Assembly (NCBI RefSeq): GCF_000739775.1
Contig: NZ_BBJH01000027.1
Coordinates: 93,074-157,073, forward strand
Origin: Paraburkholderia heleia NBRC 101817
GTDB taxonomy: Bacteria; Pseudomonadota; Gammaproteobacteria; Burkholderiales; Burkholderiaceae
Reading direction: 5' to 3'
Length of the DNA stretch: 64,000 nt
In this document: piece after piece, positions 49,672 to 59,007 of the stretch
Layout: every line of letters starts with the position of its first letter
How positions within the stretch are numbered: the stretch's first letter is position 1
The notes under the pieces: generated by a model
What the model was told of the DNA's origin: nothing
Seen by the model: the letters and a program-made list of their open reading frames with translations, nothing else
The model's database searches: none
Translations under genes and position numbers: made by a program

Positions 49672-52077
49672 ATGAGCATGCGATTGCGCGCGCGGCGCGT
49701 AAAACGCTTGACCTCCGTGCCGGGCGAGGCAAGCTGGAAACGCTTGCCGAACTGGCCGCGCCGCGCGGGCATCACGCTCGGCTTCGGCAGCGCGCTGGCG
49801 AGCCTGTCGGTCGCCGCCTGGGCGCAGACGACGCCCGCCGTGGCAGCCTCCGGGACCTCCGCAGCGCCCGTTGCCGAAGCGGTGCCTGCCGTTGGCGCCA
49901 CGCGGCCCGTAACCAACCTCTCGCCCATTGTCGTGGTCGGCACTACGCCGCTGCTCGGCATCGGCACGCCGCTCACGCTCGTGCCCGCCAACGTGCAGAC
50001 CGTGCACGCGCAGGATCTCGAGCGGCAGCATCGCAGCACGCTCACCGAATATTTCGAGCGCAATCTGCCGAGCGTCGACATCAACGACGCCCAGGGCAAC
50101 CCGTATCAGGTCAACGTGAACTATCGCGGCTTCACGGCGTCGCCGGTGCTCGGCACGCCGCAGGGCATCTCCGTGTTTCTCGACGGCGTGCGCGTGAACG
50201 AGCCCTTCGGCGACGTGGTGAACTGGGATCTGGTGCCTCAGCAGGCCATCGACACGATCCAGCTCATTCCCGGTTCGAATCCGACCTACGGGCTCAACAC
50301 ACTAGGCGGCGCGCTCGTGATCACCACGAAAAACGGCAAGACGAGCCCCGGCGGCGAGGCCGAGGTAGGGCTGGGCTCATGGGGCCGCAAGACCGCGCAG
50401 ATCGAACAGGGCGGCACCATCGGCCAGAATCTGGACTACTACGTAACGGGCACCGCGACCAACGACAACGGCTGGGCGCAGGAGAATGCGAGCCGCGTGC
50501 GCCAGGGCTTCGGCAAGCTTCGCTACACCGACGCCGACACCACGCTCTCGCTCTCGGCAGGCGGCGCGGACAACAGCCTGTACGGCACGCAGACCATTCC
50601 ACGGTCCTTTCTCGACAATCGCAAGCAGCCCTATACGTATCCCGACCTGAACGAAAACAGCGCGGCGTTCGTCACGCTATCGGGCGACCACTACATTAGC
50701 GACAACGTGGAATTGAGCGGCAATGCGTATTACCGCCATTTTCGCAACCGCAACGTGAGCAGCAACACCAACCCCAACTACGGCGAAACGGGTGACGACG
50801 GCACCATCGACACCACGCAGGCCACCAATGAGGAATCCATCGTTTCAACGGACAGCTATGGCGCGAGCCTGCAGCTCACGCTGCTCGGCAAGCTCGCGGG
50901 CATGGAGAACCAGTTCGTCGCGGGCGTGTCCGCGGACATCGCGAACTCCAGCTACGCGCAGTCGTCGCAGGCCGCGTACTTCACGCCTTCGCGGGCAACC
51001 GTCGGCATCGGCGACTTCGAGCAGGAGACCGCGGCCAACACCCACAACTCCAGTTACGGTATTTACTTTCAGGACACCTTGTCGCTCACGAAGCAATGGT
51101 CGATCATGCTGGCCGGCCGCTACAACTGGGCGAGCGCCACCATTGGCGACGCGAGCGGCACGCAGCCGCAACTCGACGGGCACCACACGTTCTCGCGCTT
51201 CAATCCAGCGGTCGGCATCAACTGGAACCCGAGCCCGGCGCTCACGACCTATGCGACCTACAACGAAGGCATGCGCTCGCCAACGGCCATCGAGCTCGCG
51301 TGCGCCGACCCTTCCGCGCCCTGCTCGCTGCCCAACGACTTCGTCTCGGACCCGGACCTGCAGCCGGTGATCTCGAAGACCTTCGAAGTGGGCGCGCGCG
51401 GACGCATCGGCGCTTCGACGACATGGAGCGCCGCCGTCTACAACACGACGCTCGACAACGACATCCAGTTCATCAGCAGCAATGGTGCCACGAGCAATCA
51501 GGGTTACTTCCAGAACGTGGGGCGCACGCGCCGCAAGGGCTTCGAATTATCGGGTCACTCGCAGTTCGGCCCGGTGGCCGTGACGGCGAGCTACAGCTAT
51601 GTAAGCGCGACTTACCGGTCGAGCTGGACGGAAAACAGCCCGAGCAACTCCAGCGCGGACGCGCAGGGCAACATCACCGTCAAATCCGGCGACCGCATTC
51701 CCGGCATTCCCGCGAACACGGTCAAGCTGCGTCTCGACTACACGCCCATGCCGAACTGGAATATCGGCACCAACCTCACCTGGCGCGGCAGCATCTACGC
51801 GCAAGGCGACGAAAACAACCAGGACGTGAACGGCAAGATCTCCGGCTATTTCCTGATCGATCTCGACACCACCTGGCAGGTCACGAAGCAGCTTCAACTG
51901 TGGGCCAACATCACGAATCTGCTCGACAAGCGTTACGCCACGTTCGGTGCGCTCGGCGAAAACTTCTTCAATGGTCCTAACCATACGTTTGACGGCAGCA
52001 ACCCGACCAACGAACAGTTCATCGGGCCGGGCGCGCCGCGCGGTTTCTGGGTGGGCCTGCGCTATGCGTGGAAATGA
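49672..52077 (+). CDS. TonB-dependent outer-membrane receptor
   Basis: 801 residues. A long twin-basic N-terminus and signal peptide end near WAQ (about residue 46). Possible TonB box SPIVVVG, plug domain (VNVNYRGFTASPVLGTPQGI, VQLIPG-type edges, YGLNTLGGAL) and a 22-strand barrel with late TonB-receptor signatures (GRTRRKGFELSGHS, NITNLLDKRYATFG). The chain ends YAWK instead of the usual terminal aromatic. Flanked by PQQ genes and a PQQ-associated propeller, it may take up a lanthanide complex; cobalamin or siderophore uptake is not excluded. Confidence 0.9.
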   Translation: MSMRLRARRVKRLTSVPGEASWKRLPNWPRRAGITLGFGSALASLSVAAWAQTTPAVAASGTSAAPVAEAVPAVGATRPVTNLSPIVVVGTTPLLGIGTPLTLVPANVQTVHAQDLERQHRSTLTEYFERNLPSVDINDAQGNPYQVNVNYRGFTASPVLGTPQGISVFLDGVRVNEPFGDVVNWDLVPQQAIDTIQLIPGSNPTYGLNTLGGALVITTKNGKTSPGGEAEVGLGSWGRKTAQIEQGGTIGQNLDYYVTGTATNDNGWAQENASRVRQGFGKLRYTDADTTLSLSAGGADNSLYGTQTIPRSFLDNRKQPYTYPDLNENSAAFVTLSGDHYISDNVELSGNAYYRHFRNRNVSSNTNPNYGETGDDGTIDTTQATNEESIVSTDSYGASLQLTLLGKLAGMENQFVAGVSADIANSSYAQSSQAAYFTPSRATVGIGDFEQETAANTHNSSYGIYFQDTLSLTKQWSIMLAGRYNWASATIGDASGTQPQLDGHHTFSRFNPAVGINWNPSPALTTYATYNEGMRSPTAIELACADPSAPCSLPNDFVSDPDLQPVISKTFEVGARGRIGASTTWSAAVYNTTLDNDIQFISSNGATSNQGYFQNVGRTRRKGFELSGHSQFGPVAVTASYSYVSATYRSSWTENSPSNSSADAQGNITVKSGDRIPGIPANTVKLRLDYTPMPNWNIGTNLTWRGSIYAQGDENNQDVNGKISGYFLIDLDTTWQVTKQLQLWANITNLLDKRYATFGALGENFFNGPNHTFDGSNPTNEQFIGPGAPRGFWVGLRYAWK

Positions 52078-52131
52078 ATGCGGCCGGCGGGGCCGGCGCG
52101 CATCGGTGCGATATGACGTGAGGCGCCGCAA

Positions 52132-53268
52132 TCAGCGCGATTCGATCGAGCCGTCGCTATGCGGCCAGGTCACGATGCCCCACGCGAGCGGCAGGTCGCC
52201 GATCTGCTTGATCGGCTGGTAGCTCTGTGCGTCGAGCACGTAGACGGCGTCGGAGCGCCCGCAAGCCACCAGCAGCTTCGCGCCGTCGGGCGTGAAGCTG
52301 AAGTGCCAGCAGCGCTGGCCGACCGGCACGTCGGCGACATGCTCGTAGCTGCGGCCGTCGAAGACCTGGACCGTTTTGTCACGCGCCGCGGCGATGAAAA
52401 GACGTCGGCCTTCGGGGCCGAACGCCACGCCGTAGGGGCCGAGTTTGGTATCGACGGTCTTAAGGACCTCGAAGGTATGCGCGTCGAGCACGACGAACTT
52501 GCTGAGCGATTCGAGCGTGACCACGTAGGCCTTGCCGTCCGGCGAGAGGCGAATGCCGCGCGGGCGCCCGCCCGCCACGAGCTTCACCGTCCGGATCGGC
52601 GCACCCGTCTGCGCGTGATAGACCGACACCGTGTCATCGCCTTCGTTGGTGACGAGCATCGTCTTGCCGTCGCGCGAGAACTCGATGCCTTCGGTTTCGT
52701 GGCCGCTCGTGACCGAGCGCACCACGCGCCACGTTTTCATGTCCACGATGGCGATTTCCGCGGGCGGCTGGCTGGCGTCGTCATCGGCGCCGGGCTTGCC
52801 GCCCGGCTTCTTGTCCGCCTGCGGCGCGGCCCCGGCGGCCGGCGGCGGGCCGCCTTCCTCGCTGGGCTCGTAGGTCACATAGGCGAAGCCGTTGTGCACG
52901 CGCACATATTCGGGGTTCTTGCCGATCTTCACGCGCTGCACGACGTCCCCCGTGGCCGTATCGATCACCGAGAGATCGCCGGTGTTCTTGTTGGCCACGA
53001 GCAGGCGCGTGCCGTCCGCATTCAGGCTCAGGCCGCGCGGGCCCGCCGCGCCCACGGGGAATGTTTTGGTGAGCGTCATCTGCGTGAGGTCGATCACGCC
53101 GACGCCGGCCTTTTCGCTCGTCACGTACGCCGTCGGTGCGGAGGTCGCGGCGGCGGCTGTGAATGTCAGCGCGGCCGCCGTGGCGCATGCGCCAAACGCC
53201 ACGGTGAGAAAACGCCGGGGCCGGCGCGCAAACGCGGGGGGGACGATACGTAACGGCGTCTCCTGCAT
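52132..53268 (-). CDS. YVTN beta-propeller protein, PQQ-associated
   Basis: 378 residues. Signal/anchor region (about 20-43) followed by repeated YVTN-type blades (TAYVTSEKAGVGVIDL, RLLVANKNTGDLSVIDT, TMLVTNEGDDTVSVYHA, KLLVACGRSDAVYVLDA). A Pro/Gly/Asp-rich insert (about 135-165) interrupts one blade. Similar proteins are encoded beside PQQ-dependent alcohol pathways; function unknown. RBS GGAGCAGACC before ATG 53268. Converges on the receptor gene. Confidence 0.85.
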   Translation of the reverse strand: MQETPLRIVPPAFARRPRRFLTVAFGACATAAALTFTAAAATSAPTAYVTSEKAGVGVIDLTQMTLTKTFPVGAAGPRGLSLNADGTRLLVANKNTGDLSVIDTATGDVVQRVKIGKNPEYVRVHNGFAYVTYEPSEEGGPPPAAGAAPQADKKPGGKPGADDDASQPPAEIAIVDMKTWRVVRSVTSGHETEGIEFSRDGKTMLVTNEGDDTVSVYHAQTGAPIRTVKLVAGGRPRGIRLSPDGKAYVVTLESLSKFVVLDAHTFEVLKTVDTKLGPYGVAFGPEGRRLFIAAARDKTVQVFDGRSYEHVADVPVGQRCWHFSFTPDGAKLLVACGRSDAVYVLDAQSYQPIKQIGDLPLAWGIVTWPHSDGSIESR

Positions 53269-53455
53269 GGTGGTCTGCTCCGTAATGAATTCCCTGCGCG
53301 GCAAACCCGCGCAGCATGCAAGCAAAGTAGCCCATCGCGGGATTGTTTGGCAACGGACTGCGGTCGGGAGATTTTCCCGAATTCACGCCAAAAGGCCCGC
53401 GGACGTTCTCAGCCGCCGCACCGAGAGGGACAATGCCTGCGGAGGTGGCCAACCC

Positions 53456-54271
53456 GTGGCTTCGACCCTGATGCGGCAGCTTGCTTCGACGACGACCGGA
53501 TGGAGCGCGGGCGCGACGGACAGCACGCGCGCAACGCGCGACAAGACGCGCGCCCGCCGGATCGCCGCGACGCTGGGCGTCGTGATGGCCGCACACGCCG
53601 GCCTCCTCGCGTGGGTGTTGACGGCCCGCGAGCGCACCGTCGAGCGCGCAGTCGAAGCGCCATTGATCGTGGCGACATTGTTAACCGAGGCGCCCGATGC
53701 GGCCAAACCGGCGCCCGCGGCGCGTGCGCTGCCTCCCGCGCCTCCCGCGCCCGGCGCGCCGCGCAATCGACCCGCACCGCACGCCAGCGCGGCGCACAGC
53801 AACGCTCGACAACCTCTGCCACGCATGCCGATAACGCCTGCAGCTCCCGCCACGCCCCCGGCCGCTTTGCCGCCCCAGGCGCCGGCCACGTCTCCCGCGC
53901 CTGCGCCGATGTCCCCCGCATCCGCGTCGCCCACCCCGTCCGACGCGCCCGCGGCGACCGCGGCCGCCCACGCCACGCCCGCGTCGAGCGCGCCCAAAAC
54001 CGTCTCGCACGTCGATTGCAATATCCCCGCCCCCGACTATCCCGAAGCATCGAAGCGGCGTGGCGAAAGCGGCACGTCGGTCGTTCGCTTCGTCGTCGGT
54101 CTGAGCGGGAAAATCGAATCCGTTCAACTGCAAAGGAGCAGCGGCTATACGCGGCTCGACGAAGCCGCGCTCGCCGCGATTGAGGGCGGCACGTGCCAGA
54201 CGTATCGCGAGAACGGCGAGCCCGTGCGCGCGGCCTACGCGCAATCTTTCGTGTTCGGCTTGAGCAACTAG
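53456..54271 (+). CDS. tonB: TonB family protein
   Basis: 271 residues if started at GTG 53456, which has GGAGG 10 bp upstream; ATG 53471 (266 residues) is the alternative. One membrane helix (about 37-54), a long Pro/Ala-rich spacer (about 80-190) able to span the periplasm, and a TonB C-terminal domain (PDYPEASKRRGESGTSVVRF, YTRLDEAALAAI). Couples the inner-membrane proton gradient to the receptor at 49672. First of tonB-exbB-exbD. Confidence 0.9.
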   Translation: MASTLMRQLASTTTGWSAGATDSTRATRDKTRARRIAATLGVVMAAHAGLLAWVLTARERTVERAVEAPLIVATLLTEAPDAAKPAPAARALPPAPPAPGAPRNRPAPHASAAHSNARQPLPRMPITPAAPATPPAALPPQAPATSPAPAPMSPASASPTPSDAPAATAAAHATPASSAPKTVSHVDCNIPAPDYPEASKRRGESGTSVVRFVVGLSGKIESVQLQRSSGYTRLDEAALAAIEGGTCQTYRENGEPVRAAYAQSFVFGLSN

Positions 54272-54306
54272 GGCCGATCCCGTCACCGGAGCAAAGGAAA
54301 GCGATC

Positions 54307-55107
54307 ATGCAACACTACGGCCTCGCGAATGTCTGGGAAAACGGCGACTTCGTCACGCGCGGCATTCTCGGCGCGCTCTTGCTGATGTCGATCCTTTCCT
54401 GGACCGTCATGCTTTTCAAGCTGTGGGCCTTCATGCGCATCCGCCACGTGAGCGCACGCACCGAAGCGCAGTTCTGGCGCGCGCCCACGTTCGCCGAGGC
54501 GCTATCGAATCTGCAGGACCAGGCAGGCCACGCACCGGCCGCGGCCGCGCGTGACAACCCGCTCCTCGCACTTGCGCTGGCCGGCGCCGAGGCCGCGCAG
54601 CATCGCCGGACGCAAGCGCATCCGCATGACCGCGGCGAGCTATCGGAATGGATCACGCGCCGCCTGCAGCACGTCATGGACGAGACCTTGGCGCGCATGC
54701 AAAGCGGACTCGCGATGCTGGCGTCGATCGGCAGCACCGCGCCGTTCGTGGGACTCTTCGGCACCGTCTGGGGCATTTATCATGCGCTGATCCTGATCGG
54801 CGAAACGGGCCAGACCTCGATTGACCACGTAGCGGGACCCGTTGGCGAGTCGCTCATCATGACGGCCTTCGGCCTGTTCGTGGCGATTCCGGCAGTGCTC
54901 GGCTACAACGCGCTCACGCGCGCGAACAAGACGGTCGCCACGCGGCTCAAGGGCTTCGCGCATGGCCTGCACGCCTGCTTCGCGAGCGGCGCGCCCTGGC
55001 CGGCGAGCGCGAGCCCCGATGCGCGTGGCGCGGCCCGCGGCTCGAGCGGCCCGCTCGCCGCGAACGCCAGCGCAACCGCTCACGACGGAGCCCCAGGATG
55101 GCAATGA
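54307..55107 (+). CDS. exbB: ExbB-like proton channel protein
   Basis: 266 residues with three membrane segments (about 18-40, 133-160, 180-203). The second and third contain the conserved STAPFVGLFGTVWGI and SLIMTAFGLFVAIPAVLGYN of the MotA/TolQ/ExbB family. A long Ala/Ser-rich C-terminal tail is unusual. Follows tonB by 35 bp and overlaps exbD by 10 bp. Confidence 0.92.
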   Translation: MQHYGLANVWENGDFVTRGILGALLLMSILSWTVMLFKLWAFMRIRHVSARTEAQFWRAPTFAEALSNLQDQAGHAPAAAARDNPLLALALAGAEAAQHRRTQAHPHDRGELSEWITRRLQHVMDETLARMQSGLAMLASIGSTAPFVGLFGTVWGIYHALILIGETGQTSIDHVAGPVGESLIMTAFGLFVAIPAVLGYNALTRANKTVATRLKGFAHGLHACFASGAPWPASASPDARGAARGSSGPLAANASATAHDGAPGWQ

Positions 55108-55517
55108 CGCCCTTCTCCGACGATGAAACCGCGCCGATGAGCGAAATCAACATGACGCCGCTCGTCGACGTCATGTTGGTACTCCTGATCATCTTTCTCG
55201 TCACCATTCCGGCAATGCAGCACGCCGTGAAAATCGATCTGCCGCGTGCGAGCAGCCGGCCCGAGGTCGTGAAGCCCGCGCACCTGGACGTGTCCGTGCG
55301 GGCGGACGGTTCGCTGCTCTGGAACGACAAGTTTGTGACCGACGTCGAATTGCGCGCGAAGATCGCCGGCGCGGCTCGCGAGAAGCCGCAGCCCGAGCTG
55401 CGTTTGCGCGCCGACCGCACGGTGCCTTACGAGCGCGTGGCCGACGTGATGTCGGCTGCGCAAGCCGGCGGCCTTGCGAAAATCGCCTTCGTGACCGAAC
55501 CCCGCGCGAGGCCATGA
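55098..55517 (+). CDS. exbD: ExbD-like protein
   Basis: 139 residues. Single membrane helix with the proton-carrying Asp24 in TPLVDVMLVLLIIFLV, then a periplasmic domain ending VMSAAQAGGLAKIAFVTE. Partner of ExbB and TonB. Ends 24 bp before a palindromic segment (55541-55562). Confidence 0.93.
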   Translation: MAMTPFSDDETAPMSEINMTPLVDVMLVLLIIFLVTIPAMQHAVKIDLPRASSRPEVVKPAHLDVSVRADGSLLWNDKFVTDVELRAKIAGAAREKPQPELRLRADRTVPYERVADVMSAAQAGGLAKIAFVTEPRARP

Positions 55518-55540
55518 CGCCCCGACCACTTGGCCCGGCG

Positions 55541-55562
55541 CGCTTAAAGCATGCTTTAGCGA
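55541..55562. repeat. Palindromic segment after exbD
   Basis: CGCTTAAAGC-AT-GCTTTAGCG around a perfect 12 bp palindrome AAAGCATGCTTT. Could be a weak terminator for exbD or an operator for cbbY; no T-run. Confidence 0.4.
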
Positions 55563-55640
55563 GACTCAAAGAATCATTGAATTCAGCCCCTCCAGGGATT
55601 TCGTTATCGTGACGTCATGCGCCACTGCGAGGAGCGGACC

Positions 55641-56405
55641 ATGGAGGCCCTGATATTCGACGTCGACGGCACGCTGGCCGATACCGAAAGCGCCCATCTG
55701 CAGGCATTCAATGCCGCCTTCGCCGAGGTCGGGCTCGACTGGTACTGGGACGAGGCGCTCTATACGCGGCTCCTGAAAGTCGCGGGCGGCAAGGAGCGCC
55801 TGCTGCACTACTGGCACGTGGCCGATCTCGAATGCGCGGACGGCGCGTGCATCCACGACGTGATCGACGCCGTGCACGCGGTGAAAACCCGCCACTACGC
55901 CGCGCGCGTGGGCGACGGCGGCTTGCCGTTGCGTCCGGGCATTGCGCGTCTCATAGCCGAAGCCGAGGCCGCCTGCATTCCCGTGGCGATCGCCACGACC
56001 ACGACTCCGGCCAATCTCGACGCGCTGCTGCGCGCGCCGCTCGGCCGCGACTGGCGCATGCGCTTTGCCGCCATCGCCGACGCGGACACGACCCAGGTGA
56101 AAAAGCCCGCTCCCGACGTCTACCTCGACGTGCTCCGCCAGCTTGGCGTGCAAGCCGCGAACTGCATTGCCTTCGAAGACTCGGCAAACGGCCTGCACGC
56201 CGCGCGCGCGGCCGGCGTGCCCACTATCGTGACGCCGACCGCATACACGGCGCACGAGACCTTTGAAGGCGCGCTCGCGGTGCTCCCGCACCTGGGCGAT
56301 CCGCACGCGCCGGTCCCCTCGCCGGTGGCGGGCGAAGCGCCGGGATGGGTGGATCTCGTCACCCTGCGCCGCTGGCATCGCCACACGCTGGCCGGGACCG
56401 CATGA
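55641..56405 (+). CDS. cbbY: CbbY, xylulose-1,5-bisphosphate phosphatase type
   Basis: 254 residues, HAD superfamily. Catalytic DVDGTLADTES (Asp nucleophile near residue 8), cap domain, TTTTPANL (motif II Thr), VKKPAPDVYL (Lys) and FEDSANGLHAA (acidic motif). Red-type CbbY removes xylulose bisphosphate, a RuBisCO inhibitor. ATG 55641 has GAGGAGCG upstream. Lies 23 kb from cbbLS, overlapping cbbZ by 4 bp. Confidence 0.92.
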   Translation: MEALIFDVDGTLADTESAHLQAFNAAFAEVGLDWYWDEALYTRLLKVAGGKERLLHYWHVADLECADGACIHDVIDAVHAVKTRHYAARVGDGGLPLRPGIARLIAEAEAACIPVAIATTTTPANLDALLRAPLGRDWRMRFAAIADADTTQVKKPAPDVYLDVLRQLGVQAANCIAFEDSANGLHAARAAGVPTIVTPTAYTAHETFEGALAVLPHLGDPHAPVPSPVAGEAPGWVDLVTLRRWHRHTLAGTA

Positions 56406-57106
56406 TGATGCGCCCGCCTTCGTTGCCGGACGGCGAACCGGTCCGCGCCGTGCTCCTCGATCTCGACGGCACGATGGTCGACACGGCGCCCGATATCGCG
56501 GAAGCGGTTGGCCGCATGCTCGCCGCTTTCGACACGCCTCGCTTGCCGCTCGCGACGATCCGCGATTTGATCGGCGGCGGCGTAGCTCCGCTCGTCCGTC
56601 GCGCGGTGGCGCTTGCTGGCCTGCGCACTGACATCGACGCCACGCGCGCGCTCACGCTGTTTGAACACCACTACGCGGCCACCAATGGCCGCTACGGCAA
56701 GGTCTATCCGCACGTGCTCGCCGGTCTCGATGCGTTGCGGCGACGCGGATGCCGGCTCGCCTGCGTGACGAACAAGCCCGCAGCGCTCGCGGCGCCCCTG
56801 CTCGAAATGACGGGGCTCGCCGGCTATCTCGACGGGCTGGTCGCGGGCGACACGCTCCCCAGCAAGAAACCCGCGCCCGAGCCGCTGTGGCACGCGTGCC
56901 GGGGGCTGCGCGCAACGTCGCGGCAGACGGTGCTGGTCGGCGATTCGGCCGTCGATGTCGCTGCGGCCCGGGCGGCCGGCGTGCCGGTATTCATCGTCGA
57001 CTATGGCTATGCCGGACCAGGCGGCGCGGGGGCGCTGCAGGGCGACGCGCTGATCGGGTCGCTTGCCGAAGTCCCACGGTTGCTCGCCGCGCGTGTGGCG
57101 ACGTGA
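56402..57106 (+). CDS. cbbZ: Phosphoglycolate phosphatase
   Basis: 234 residues. HAD motifs LLDLDGTMVDTAPDI, TNKPAAL, KKPAPEPL and GDSAVDVAAARAAG match Gph/CbbZ, which removes 2-phosphoglycolate made by RuBisCO oxygenation. Start overlaps the cbbY stop. A hairpin follows after 10 bp. Confidence 0.92.
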   Translation: MMMRPPSLPDGEPVRAVLLDLDGTMVDTAPDIAEAVGRMLAAFDTPRLPLATIRDLIGGGVAPLVRRAVALAGLRTDIDATRALTLFEHHYAATNGRYGKVYPHVLAGLDALRRRGCRLACVTNKPAALAAPLLEMTGLAGYLDGLVAGDTLPSKKPAPEPLWHACRGLRATSRQTVLVGDSAVDVAAARAAGVPVFIVDYGYAGPGGAGALQGDALIGSLAEVPRLLAARVAT

Positions 57107-57116
57107 TCGTATGGAC

Positions 57117-57136
57117 GGCCCGATGACATTCGGGCC
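57117..57136 (+). terminator. Stem-loop terminator after cbbZ
   Basis: GGCCCGA-TGACAT-TCGGGCC then CTTGCATTT: seven perfect pairs and a short T-containing tail. Confidence 0.5.
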
Positions 57137-57256
57137 CTTGCATTTGCCACGAGGATCGCATCGAGGCGCTATATTCACCCAGCGGCGGCGGTGAAGACCG
57201 CTTTCCATTCAGGCCGCCTTCCGATCCGCCGACGAGACCTCAGGAGTGGCGCATTC

Positions 57257-58267
57257 ATGAGCAAACGCTTTGCCGGCCGGCCATCTTCGGGCGAACCGCC
57301 GCGCCAGCAACACCTGCGCAGAGACGGCCACTCGATCGCCTTCACTGTCGCCGGCGCGGGCGCGGCGACAGCAGTCGTCGTGCTGCATGGCGGCCCCGGC
57401 AGCGGCAGCCAGCCCGGCATGTTGGCCCTGTTCGATCTGACGACAACACGCGTCGTCATGGTCGATCAGCGCGGCGCCGGAAATTCGTCGCCTCGCGGCG
57501 GGCTGCGGACCAATCGCACGGATCGTCTAGTCGGCGACCTGGAAGCGATCCGTCGCGCGCTCGGCATCACGCGCTGGAGCGTCGTCGGCGGCTCGTGGGG
57601 GGCGGCACTGGCGCTCGCGTACGCGGGGCGGCATCCGGCAAGCGTGCGAGGGGTCGTTCTACGCGGGCTCTTTCTCACCTCGCACCACGAAATTCGGCGT
57701 CTCTTCGTCACCTCGCGCCGCCGCGCGCCTCGCGCCTGGCGGCGCCTGAGCGCGGCCGCCGGATGTGCCAGCCCGGGCGCTTTGCTGGCAGGCTGCGCGC
57801 GACGCCTGCAGCCGGGCGCGGCCTACGCACGACAACGCGAAGTCGCGCTCGCGTGGCGCGCGTATGAGGACGCCCTGCTCGCTTCGTTCCGGCCCGGGCG
57901 CGCCGGCAGATCGCGACCGCCTCGCGCAGATGCGCCGAAGGTGGTGCGCACGCTGATCGCGAAGTACAGGATTCAGGCGCATTACCTGATGCACGACTGC
58001 TGGCTGGGCGAGCGCCGCTTACTCGCACTGGCGCGTGCCGCCGAGCAAGCGGGCGTGCCGATCCATGCCGTTCACGGGCTGCGCGACCCGGTGTGCCCGG
58101 TCCGCAATGTCGAGCGGCTGGCACGGGCAGCGCCGTCCGCGCGCATCGCTCGCGTACCCGGCGGCCATGTCGCCAGTTGTCCGGCACTGAAGCGCGGATT
58201 ATTGCGGGCGATCCAGGCCATGCTCGCCAGCGCCGCCCACGAGAACGGCGCTTCTCAGCCGGATTGA
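57257..58267 (+). CDS. Alpha/beta hydrolase, proline iminopeptidase-like
   Basis: 336 residues. VVVLHGGPGSGSQPG (oxyanion loop), nucleophile Ser in VVGGSWGAALALAYAG, Asp in VHGLRDPVCP and His in VPGGHVASCP form the expected triad. The pattern HGGPG and GGSWG is that of proline iminopeptidases (peptidase S33). RBS CAGGAG before ATG 57257; an upstream in-frame GTG at 57191 lacks one. Unusually Arg-rich middle. No link to C1 metabolism is evident. Confidence 0.85.
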   Translation: MSKRFAGRPSSGEPPRQQHLRRDGHSIAFTVAGAGAATAVVVLHGGPGSGSQPGMLALFDLTTTRVVMVDQRGAGNSSPRGGLRTNRTDRLVGDLEAIRRALGITRWSVVGGSWGAALALAYAGRHPASVRGVVLRGLFLTSHHEIRRLFVTSRRRAPRAWRRLSAAAGCASPGALLAGCARRLQPGAAYARQREVALAWRAYEDALLASFRPGRAGRSRPPRADAPKVVRTLIAKYRIQAHYLMHDCWLGERRLLALARAAEQAGVPIHAVHGLRDPVCPVRNVERLARAAPSARIARVPGGHVASCPALKRGLLRAIQAMLASAAHENGASQPD

Positions 58268-58378
58268 GCGACCGCCGCCGGGAGGCTGCCTGAACCGCCT
58301 GGCGTGGCTCCCGGGCGCACGCGTCGGGCTGCAGGCGGCCAACGCGCATCCCGCATCGCAGGGCCCGCACTGACGTTT

Positions 58379-58440
<62 letters not shown>

Positions 58441-58520
58441 GTCGCAGACGCGCCCCGGACGACACTTCAAACGCGCCGCGTCACGCCACGCTCGCTAGCC
58501 GCGTGCGTCGAGTAAACCAG

Positions 58521-58604
58521 AGGATTTTTAGCGGAGCGGAAACGGCGCAATGAGGGGTTCAGGGCCACGGCGAACGAGCCGCTTCCGCTCCGCTAAAATT
58601 CCTT
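58521..58604. repeat. Long inverted repeat with 32 bp spacer
   Basis: Arms 58521-58546 and 58579-58604 match in 24 of 26 bases, including a perfect 16 bp core TTTTAGCGGAGCGGAA / TTCCGCTCCGCTAAAA. Could be a strong bidirectional terminator, a REP-like element or the ends of a small mobile element. Confidence 0.8.
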
Positions 58605-59007
58605 GAACTAAGCCGCTCCGCTGTCGGTGACTATGGGAATTGATTCGGTGCAGCGCTGGTTGTGACCGTCGAATGTGGGAAGGGAGTCGAGGGCAAGAGC
58701 GGCTGGATGCACGATGAAGCAGGCACGTCCTGGCATGACGGTCTTCACGCGGCCCAGGCCGCAGGAGGAAAGCGCATAGCAACCGCAGTGGACATGCGTG
58801 TTGCGCGGACCCGCAGCATTTGCCGGGTTCGGCGCCCACGAGGAGTTGCGTTCGCGCCTCATTGCTGGTGGGGCGGTGCCCGCGGCGGCGCGCCAGGTCG
58901 AAGGTATTCGCCGCAGACCATGTGGCCGCGTTTGCAGACCGGACAGTCGCGCAGTGAACGGGGCCACGCAATTCCGGGTGATATGGACGATCATCATGTG
59001 CAAGAAT

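Noticed and set aside
53348..53361. sigma54-like TGGCAAC...TGC before tonB
   Set aside because: Spacing between GG and GC is nine instead of ten bases.
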